DNA from: Paraescarpia echinospica
Lineage: Eukaryota; Annelida; Polychaeta; Sabellida; Siboglinidae
Reading direction: 5' to 3'
DNA: 64,000 nt
Assembly (NCBI GenBank): GCA_020002185.1
Contig: CM034541.1
Coordinates: 46,325,793 to 46,389,792, forward strand
Position numbers and translations under genes: made by a program. A model generated the notes under the pieces. It did not search any database, was not told the DNA's origin, and saw only the letters and a program-made list of their open reading frames with translations. This document shows, in pieces, positions 60,770 to 64,000 of the stretch; within the stretch, counting starts at the first letter, position 1, and every line of letters starts with the position of its first letter.

Positions 60770-60948
60770 GCACAGACACGCACTCACGTTTAGTTCTTAA
60801 CCACTATACAGGTGGCGACACCCACCCGTTACAGTCGCTCCTCTGTTCGTATATTTCGTCATTACATTTACAACCAACACTGCAGCAGTATCGTGTCTCG
60901 CATCTCGTCATTGTCACTTGGTAGTAGTCACCCACTTTGCATACCTTT
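34624..60948 (-). CDS. Gene R2: EMI/CCxGY-like, 17 EGF modules, transmembrane receptor (20 exons; first exon off window)
   Basis: Predicted single-pass membrane protein with a long extracellular EGF stalk. Exons in transcription order: 60948-60826, 60250-60147, 59024-58890, 58278-58153, 58049-57927, 57068-56946, 56552-56427, 55990-55868, 55476-55351, 50413-50291, 49614-49495, 47820-47698, 41279-41157, 40025-39906, 38309-38187, 37712-37590, 37076-36954, 36506-36375, 35770-35645, 35216-34624. Each has an AG acceptor and GT donor on the minus strand. The first two introns are phase 2 and all later ones phase 1, so the whole set reads in one frame to a TGA at 34624. The exons total 2,938 nt; adding a 134-nt signal-peptide exon like those of the paralogues gives 3,072 nt, divisible by three. 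Most EGF modules start D-x-[ND]-E-C and carry the calcium-binding/hydroxylation pattern. The family resembles EGF-rich surface receptors broadly; Draper/MEGF10-like function is only a guess. No frameshift or stop is seen in any exon. Confidence 0.85.
35361..35470. repeat. GT/GTGC tract in R2 last intron
   Basis: GTGTGTGCGTGC-type repeats between exons 20 and 21. Confidence 0.9.
35645..35770 (-). CDS. R2 exon 20: EGF module 17, divergent, non-calcium type
   Basis: A 126-nt exon, phase 1-1, acceptor ttccttcag, donor gtaaga. It encodes [19 protein letters not shown] then [18 protein letters not shown]. Six cysteines remain, but the D-x-N-E start and the central Asn are absent, so this membrane-proximal module should not bind calcium. 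Confidence 0.8.
36375..36506 (-). CDS. R2 exon 19: EGF module 16
   Basis: A 132-nt exon, phase 1-1, acceptor tctcgtag, donor gttcgt. It encodes [16 protein letters not shown] and [18 protein letters not shown], then a slightly longer tail (CNKIP) before the splice site. The first calcium ligand position is Ala rather than Asp, so calcium binding may be weakened. Confidence 0.85.
36954..37076 (-). CDS. R2 exon 18: EGF module 15
   Basis: A 123-nt exon, phase 1-1, acceptor gttttcag, donor gtcagt. It encodes [16 protein letters not shown] and [18 protein letters not shown], canonical calcium-binding EGF. Confidence 0.88.
37590..37712 (-). CDS. R2 exon 17: EGF module 14
   Basis: A 123-nt exon, phase 1-1, acceptor gttgtag, donor gtcagt. 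It encodes [16 protein letters not shown] and [18 protein letters not shown]. It lies just outside the tandem duplication, whose left edge is near 37768 in the preceding intron. Confidence 0.88.
38187..38309 (-). CDS. R2 exon 16: EGF module 13
   Basis: A 123-nt exon, phase 1-1, acceptor tctacag, donor gtatat, encoding the same module as exon 13 ([12 protein letters not shown] start). Six cysteines intact. Confidence 0.88.
38925..39240 (+). mobile_element. LINE 3'-end fossil in tandem unit 1
   Basis: The plus strand, with frame changes, resembles the conserved LINE C-terminus (FSVAAPxLWN... followed by [19 protein letters not shown]) and ends in a TTATTATTATTA tail after GGCGCAATAGAAG. Copied at 48463-48770. 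Confidence 0.55.
39640..39815. repeat. Degenerate TTGG/TTGATT repeat in R2 intron, unit 1
   Basis: Imperfect tetranucleotide-like GGTT, GATT and TTGATT repeats; counterpart at 49240-49410 in unit 2 is shorter. Confidence 0.85.
39906..40025 (-). CDS. R2 exon 15: EGF module 12
   Basis: A 120-nt exon, phase 1-1, acceptor atttatag, donor gtgtct, encoding the same module as exon 12 ([11 protein letters not shown] start). Seven 93-bp repeats lie directly upstream of the acceptor in transcription order. Confidence 0.88.
40035..40683. repeat. 93-bp minisatellite, seven units, in R2 intron
   Basis: Unit starts GCAAGCAGTTCGGTTGACAG at 40035, 40128, 40221, 40314, 40407, 40499 and 40592; one unit is 92 bp. 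Each holds the near-palindrome GCATGTGCCACATGC. Because 93 is 31 codons, long spurious open frames appear on both strands. The array starts about ten bases from the exon 15 splice acceptor. Confidence 0.97.
41157..41279 (-). CDS. R2 exon 14: EGF module 11
   Basis: A 123-nt exon, phase 1-1, acceptor atttgcag, donor gtaaga, encoding the same module as exon 11 ([12 protein letters not shown] start). Part of the first unit of the roughly 4.5-kb tandem duplication. Confidence 0.88.
42258..42303. repeat. TA tract at the tandem duplication junction
   Basis: TATATA tract with a TGTGTG interruption, exactly where unit 1 ends and unit 2 begins. Confidence 0.9.
43204..44606 (+). pseudogene. CR1-like ORF1: PHD-like finger plus SGNH esterase, frameshifted
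   Basis: Starts ATGGCACCTTGC. The N-terminus has a PHD-like Cys/His cluster ([18 protein letters not shown], later FRCMGC). A highly charged middle with repeated TGxK motifs follows. The C-terminal half is an SGNH/GDSL-type esterase as in other CR1 ORF1 proteins: GDSILRK (Ser block) and VHIGTNNA (Asn block). The frame breaks near 44370-44400 and the remainder, with the DGLHLSGKG His block, continues in another frame to 44606. Confidence 0.8.
44715..47486 (+). pseudogene. CR1-like ORF2: endonuclease and reverse transcriptase, frameshifted
   Basis: The APE-type endonuclease starts around [14 protein letters not shown] and continues through [12 protein letters not shown] to SSDHNQIHF. Reverse transcriptase motifs follow: [63 protein letters not shown] and the catalytic FADDTKVF. 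There are breaks near 44757, 44935, 45090 and 46350, each moving the frame. The end at 47486 is the native stop. Confidence 0.82.
47698..47820 (-). CDS. R2 exon 13: EGF module 10 (tandem copy of exon 16)
   Basis: A 123-nt exon, phase 1-1, acceptor tctacag, donor gtatat. It encodes [16 protein letters not shown] and [18 protein letters not shown]. By eye identical to 38187-38309. A plus-strand CR1-like element (42621-47585) lies immediately downstream in its intron. Confidence 0.88.
48463..48770 (+). mobile_element. LINE 3'-end fossil in tandem unit 2
   Basis: Same as 38925-39240. Just after it, unit 2 has about 85 extra bases (around 48773-48860) compared with unit 1. Confidence 0.55.
49240..49410. 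repeat. Degenerate TTGG/TTGATT repeat in R2 intron, unit 2
   Basis: Counterpart of 39640-39815. Confidence 0.85.
49495..49614 (-). CDS. R2 exon 12: EGF module 9 (tandem copy of exon 15)
   Basis: A 120-nt exon, phase 1-1, acceptor atttatag, donor gtgtct. It encodes [15 protein letters not shown] and [18 protein letters not shown]. By eye identical to 39906-40025. The 93-bp minisatellite begins about ten bases upstream of its acceptor (two copies in this unit). Confidence 0.88.
49624..49807. repeat. 93-bp minisatellite, two units
   Basis: Same repeat in tandem unit 2, with unit starts at 49624 and 49717, next to the exon 12 acceptor. Confidence 0.97.
50291..50413 (-). CDS. R2 exon 11: EGF module 8 (tandem copy of exon 14)
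   Basis: A 123-nt exon, phase 1-1, acceptor atttgcag, donor gtaaga. It encodes [16 protein letters not shown] and [18 protein letters not shown], with six cysteines but REEDGGF in place of the usual xNTxGSY turn. By eye identical to 41157-41279. Confidence 0.88.
51710..53335 (-). pseudogene. CR1-like ORF2 central part (endonuclease C-term and RT)
   Basis: A 541-codon uninterrupted stretch from [15 protein letters not shown] through [14 protein letters not shown] and [11 protein letters not shown]. It is followed after a shift by the RT thumb and C-terminal region at 50941-51750. The endonuclease N-terminus (53501-53839) is in a separate frame, with a stop before LIYKEI. Less damaged than the plus-strand copy. 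Confidence 0.8.
53821..54155 (-). pseudogene. Remnant of CR1-like ORF1 with internal deletion
   Basis: The start codon and PHD-like N-terminus (54155 to about 54035) are joined directly to the last part of the esterase ([15 protein letters not shown] to DGLHLSGKG, 54018-53821). The Ser and Asn blocks of the esterase are gone. Confidence 0.75.
55351..55476 (-). CDS. R2 exon 10: EGF module 7
   Basis: A 126-nt exon, phase 1-1, acceptor ctttcag, donor gtcagt. It encodes [16 protein letters not shown] and [18 protein letters not shown] with six cysteines. Its 3' intron is about 4.9 kb because a CR1-like element (about 50833-54625) sits in it. Confidence 0.88.
55868..55990 (-). CDS. R2 exon 9: EGF module 6
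   Basis: A 123-nt exon, phase 1-1, acceptor ctctcag, donor gtaagt. It encodes [16 protein letters not shown] and [18 protein letters not shown] with all six cysteines and the calcium-binding pattern. A TA tract (about 55780-55806) sits in the next intron. Confidence 0.88.
56427..56552 (-). CDS. R2 exon 8: EGF module 5
   Basis: A 126-nt exon, phase 1-1, acceptor cttacag, donor gtagac. It encodes [16 protein letters not shown] and [19 protein letters not shown]. Six cysteines; one extra residue between the third and fourth cysteine-rich turns relative to neighbours. Confidence 0.88.
56663..56785. repeat. Imperfect TG/GCG tract in R2 intron
   Basis: TG-rich tract with CGCG interruptions (56704-56713). 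Confidence 0.9.
56946..57068 (-). CDS. R2 exon 7: EGF module 4
   Basis: A 123-nt exon, phase 1-1, acceptor ctcgtag, donor gtgcca (a weaker donor). It starts [16 protein letters not shown] and has [18 protein letters not shown]. Six cysteines are present; N in the central CIN and an aromatic before the fifth cysteine fit calcium-binding EGF. Confidence 0.85.
57927..58049 (-). CDS. R2 exon 6: EGF module 3, absent from R1
   Basis: A 123-nt exon, phase 1-1, acceptor gttccag, donor gtgagc. It encodes [16 protein letters not shown], then [18 protein letters not shown], with all six cysteines. In R1 the corresponding exon and its flanks are missing: sequence matching 57925 joins directly to sequence matching 58125. 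Confidence 0.9.
58153..58278 (-). CDS. R2 exon 5: EGF module 2 (calcium-binding type)
   Basis: A 126-nt exon, phase 1-1, acceptor ttttttcag, donor gtgagc. It encodes [16 protein letters not shown] and [18 protein letters not shown]. Six cysteines and the D-x-N-E-C calcium-binding start are intact. The paralogous R1 exon (14476-14601) differs at one visible residue in the start motif (DTNEC). The upstream intron holds a TA tract where R1 holds a TG tract. Confidence 0.9.
58291..58361. repeat. TA tract next to R2 exon 5 acceptor
   Basis: Interrupted TA tract occupying the position of the TG tract in R1 (14614-14774). Confidence 0.92.
58890..59024 (-). CDS. R2 exon 4: EGF module 1 (calcium-binding type)
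   Basis: A 135-nt exon, phase 1-1, acceptor gtttcag, donor gtaagc. The module reads [12 protein letters not shown], then a second half with [18 protein letters not shown]. All six cysteines are present. An extra four residues (ETNA) precede the DVNEC start. Near-identical to R1 15405-15539. Confidence 0.9.
59405..60090 (+). pseudogene. Tc1/mariner transposase fossil, paralogous copy in R2 intron 3
   Basis: Same fossil as 15945-16690 carried along by the segmental duplication. [24 protein letters not shown] and [15 protein letters not shown] motifs are recognisable. Its 3' flank is shortened by about 235 bp relative to R1. Confidence 0.65.
60147..60250 (-). CDS. R2 exon 3: CCxGY-containing EMI-like part 2
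   Basis: A 104-nt exon with acceptor gcttttag and donor gtaagt, phase 2 in and phase 1 out. It encodes a segment with [19 protein letters not shown] followed by [14 protein letters not shown]. The CC-x-G-Y ending is the hallmark of EMI and nimrod-type modules. The reading frame is closed in frame by the flanking exons (GGG and GAA split codons). Its paralogue is 16945-17048. Confidence 0.75.
60390..60515. repeat. 39-bp repeat, three units, R2 intron 2
   Basis: Paralogue of 17178-17305; the three units here are almost identical to each other, more so than in R1. Confidence 0.92.
60698..60767. repeat. CT microsatellite, R2 intron 2
   Basis: Paralogue of 17488-17557, similar length. Confidence 0.97.
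60826..60948 (-). CDS. R2 exon 2: Cys-rich EMI-like part 1
   Basis: A 123-nt exon with acceptor ttgcag and donor GG|gtgggt. It starts and ends in phase 2. The encoded stretch begins [10 protein letters not shown] and contains [13 protein letters not shown], seven cysteines in 41 residues. It aligns almost residue for residue with the R1 exon at 17613-17735. Together with the next exon, which ends CCEGYEENG, it resembles the N-terminal EMI/CCxGY region of nimrod and Draper-like proteins, but the cysteine spacing is not canonical, so the domain name is tentative. Confidence 0.75.
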
Positions 60949-61829
60949 CTGCAATATAGAAATATTGTTATCTAGGTCGCCTTAATGATGTCACTGGGGT
61001 ATTTTTTAGAAAGCCTATTTCCACGGCGGTACAACCCACAAGTGAGAGGTTACATTAACACAAAACTAAATACAATGAGAAGAACGTTGCATACGTGGAT
61101 ACAGTATTTGTTTGGAAGGTATGCTTGAAAAGTTAATATAAATATACTTAACTGAAAGTCAAATTTAACAGTGCAGACTTCGAACAATATAAAACACATT
61201 ATTTTATACCGCGAATAAATGGCACGCTGAGACGCCTCTGCATCCCTCTGTCGTAGTAGATTTAACGGAAAGGCACCCCTTCTGGCAGTCTCACTCTTAA
61301 CGTGGCCTTCAACAATTCAATCTATGCAACTTGTGACAACTAACGTATACATAGTATATTGCTCAAATTTGTCGTACATCTGTGTATATGCTGGCGCAGT
61401 ATTGAGCGGGAATGGTGGCTCATGAATTCACAGCAGAACACAAGCTTCAACGAATGCGTGAACGGAATCTGAAGAGGTTATAAGCTAAACAAAAAGTGCT
61501 TAGTTTATGTATCACACGAGCTTACGTATACAGCCTTAGAGACCAGAACAAAGACAAGAAGAGAACGTCCATATTTGTTTTATAATTATGACTACACGGT
61601 GGGAAGAATGGCGGGTGTAAATTAGTAGGTAAGGGGAAAATTGGGGAGTCGATGAAGGAGGTTGATGTGAAATCGTTTCGGGGGAAGCTGGCGAGGAGTT
61701 CATTACTGTGCAATAAAGGGAAGGGAATCAGCGAAGGAAGAAAGCAGGTTGAGCTGAGACTGGAGCGATCAAAGGGATGAGGAAGAGCGAGATGAGTTTA
61801 AAGAGTACAATTATCTCTGAGAGACTTCT

Positions 61830-62125
61830 GCGATGTGACGAGCGCATTGTGACCTCCGCGATGTGACCAGCGCGTTGTGACCTCCACGATGTGACCAGCG
61901 CGTTGTGACCTCAGCGATGTGACCAGCGCGTTGTGACCTCCACGATGTGACCAGCGTGTTGTGACCTACACGATGTGACCAGCGCGTTGTGACCTCCACG
62001 ACGTGACCAGCGCGTTGTGACCTCCACGACGTGACCAGCGCGTTGTGTCCTCCACGACGTGACCAGCGCGTTGTGACCTCCGCGATGTGACAGCGCGTTG
62101 TGACCTCCGCGATGTGACCATCCCC
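61830..62125. repeat. 28-bp minisatellite in block B3, about eleven units
   Basis: Unit resembling GATGTGACCAGCGCGTTGTG plus ACCTCCAC. One unit is shortened near 62090. The same repeat has about three units in B1 (6755-6830) and three in B2 (18622-18695). Confidence 0.93.
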
Positions 62126-62292
62126 AAAATCAACGCAATATACGTTTGTTGTTGATTGTGTTTGACAGTTCGTGGTCATTCGTCCGTGTCGACAACAGCA
62201 CACCGACTGAATACAGCGCCGCGTCACACTCCACAAGGCTCAGTGAATTAGATAACAGGAGCGGCTGTGTGAATACATATCAGACACAGTAC

Positions 62293-62516
62293 ATTGATTC
62301 ACTCACTCACTCACTCAACCAATCACTCACTCACTTTACTCCCCTCTCTCGTTCGCTCATTCTCTCTACCTCGTTCTCTATTTCCTCCCCTCTCTCTCTC
62401 TGTCTCTCTCACCCACCTCCATCCCCTCTCTCTTTTCTCCCTCTATCAAACAGTGCAGGCGAACACACACGCGCACCACACACACACACGCACACACAGA
62501 CACTCACACACACACA

Positions 62517-62555
<39 letters not shown>
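62293..62555. repeat. Short CACT, CT-rich and CA tracts in block B3
   Basis: Counterpart of 6996-7453 with fewer units in each tract. Confidence 0.9.
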
Positions 62556-62557
<2 letters not shown>

Positions 62558-64000
62558 TGGACAGAAAATTATGGAAGGAAAAGAAACAGAGTGTGGTCCA
62601 GCTTTACTGTACCTGACCATCACACCTGTACAGCAGGGAACAAGGAGAGCAACAACAAGCGTTTGAAAGTCGGTGGTGTTGTAAGAGAATCGTATGCTCA
62701 AATGTGTCTAAAGCCACTGAATGATCTAGTAAGGTGAGAGCAGTCACTTTTTGTAGCACGTGTTGAAAACTACGTCATTTTGTATTTTAAGAAGAGCCGT
62801 CTCGGCGGAATGAAATCGCTTATATGCAGACTGAAGATAATTTGATATGCGCTGGACATAAATGTGTTCAATGATGCGATTTGCAACAACCCTTTCCCAT
62901 ATTGTTTTGACAGAAACCTAAACTAAAAGATACGAGGATTATTCTTTAGGTAATGCTTGGATATACTTTGTTTTTATAAGAGGACTGACAAGAATTTGTT
63001 TGAAATCAAGTGGAACAGCACCAGCCTGCATCGGTATTTTTATAATAGTAGTAACAGGACAAAAGTGTTCATTGATGCAACTTTTTTAATATATATGATG
63101 GAAAAGGGTCAAAATTACACGATTTGTTAGGACACTTTTGCATGATAATCCGAACTTCACTAATAGTTGCAGGTATAACACAATGTAGTAATCCCGAAAT
63201 ATGGTGGTTCTGGGAAAATCGTAATTGTTACCATTAATAAAAAACCGAGATCGAATTCGAGCAATCTTGTCAGTGAAGAATTCAAGACATACTGCATACT
63301 ACATCCAACGAAGAAATATTAAACAATGGTTTTCAACGTCGAAATACTTTAGGACTTTGAAACGTATAGCTGATCTGTCTAATATGGTGTGTTACCGGCG
63401 TACAAATGGTAGTTCTGGTCGAACGTGCTGACATTAACGCCATGTGGTGTAACGAGTTCAGCAACGAGGGCGTGGCAAGGATTTGCCATAATTATTCAAT
63501 GCGAATTAGCTATTGTAGATCGATTACACGACACACTGAACTACTCGAGTGCCACCATATACTGGACCATTTTAGCTGTATAATGAAAACAGTGAAAGTT
63601 GTACCGCGTGATGTTATATTAAACTAATAATAATAGTAATAAATTTGATGCATTGTTTCAACGAATACATTTGTGAATTTAACATTGTATTGTATTTCAA
63701 GACATGCTTAGCACTTACGTATTTATTTATTTATTATTTATTTTACGACATCATGCGATATACCTATATCGTGTTGCGTGTGCAGAATAAACTTTCCTTC
63801 AAATTACACATGTGAGAGTGTACTAAACCAAATCACGTGGCTACCAGTGTCAAATACACCATTGACGTCACGCAGCACCAACACAACAAATGCACCACGC
63901 TCTACTGCAGACAGTTTGTCACCGTGAACTTTGAGTAAGGATGTTTCGGTTGAATGGTGTCTTTGATATATCAACTGAACTTGTTGTTGTTGTTGTTGTT

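Larger units (their letters stand above)
61013..64000. repeat. Duplicated block B3 (R2 intron 1, continues beyond window)
   Basis: Matches B1 and B2 in orientation. The right edge corresponds to about 9692 in B1 and 19225 in B2. In R1 the first exon lies about 1.8 kb beyond that point. Confidence 0.8.

Overview
This is a window of an invertebrate animal genome, plausibly a marine spiralian such as a mollusc, but the species cannot be fixed from the sequence. The evidence is spliced minus-strand genes with GT-AG introns, several clades of non-LTR retrotransposon, a tRNA-headed SINE, a Tc1/mariner fossil, and abundant CA/GT, CACT and CT microsatellites. There is an assembly gap at 10,780-11,779. 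Nothing bacterial was seen.

The main content is a minus-strand cluster of secreted or membrane EGF-repeat genes, most of whose coding exons are far too short to stand out as open frames. Gene R2 runs from 60,948 down to 34,624 in 20 exons: two Cys-rich EMI/CCxGY-like exons, 17 single-exon EGF modules (all phase 1-1, mostly calcium-binding type), and a terminal exon with a transmembrane helix and a tyrosine-containing tail. Its signal-peptide exon must lie beyond the right edge. Adding a 134-nt exon like those of its paralogues gives exactly 3,072 nt (1,023 codons plus stop). Gene R1 (21,110 down to 14,476) is a duplicate of the 5' half. It has signal peptide, EMI-like pair and two EGF exons, with one EGF exon deleted, and is then interrupted by an RTE-like retrotransposon and the gap. 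A third signal-peptide exon (152-285) starts another copy that runs off the left edge. Orphan plus-strand relics are an EMI-like exon at 5,330-5,431 and a signal-peptide exon at 25,314-25,447.

Layout. 1-1,463: block A1, holding the R0 first exon. 1.5-6.4 kb: low-complexity and mostly anonymous DNA, with a possible C-terminal exon at 3,463-3,583. 6.4-10.8 kb: block B1, a copy of R intron 1. 11.8-14.3 kb: RTE-like element. 14.3-22.5 kb: gene R1 with blocks B2 and A2. 22.5-33.8 kb: a nest of retroelements (SINE, four LINE pieces, a chimeric CR1-like derivative with a 73-bp minisatellite). 34.6-60.9 kb: gene R2. 61-64 kb: block B3, R2 intron 1.

Inside R2, a tandem duplication of about 4.5 kb (37,768-42,300, repeated from 42,302 to about 55,190) doubled three EGF exons. 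These are identical between units by eye. The second unit alone then received two CR1-like elements in opposite orientations, both ending in TTGTTAAATC repeats. A 93-bp minisatellite next to a splice acceptor has seven copies in one unit and two in the other. The best candidate for something undescribed is this R family: an EMI/CCxGY plus multi-EGF plus transmembrane receptor with two YxxL motifs and a PPPY motif, expanding by gene and exon duplication. A role in recognition, adhesion or engulfment is inference only.
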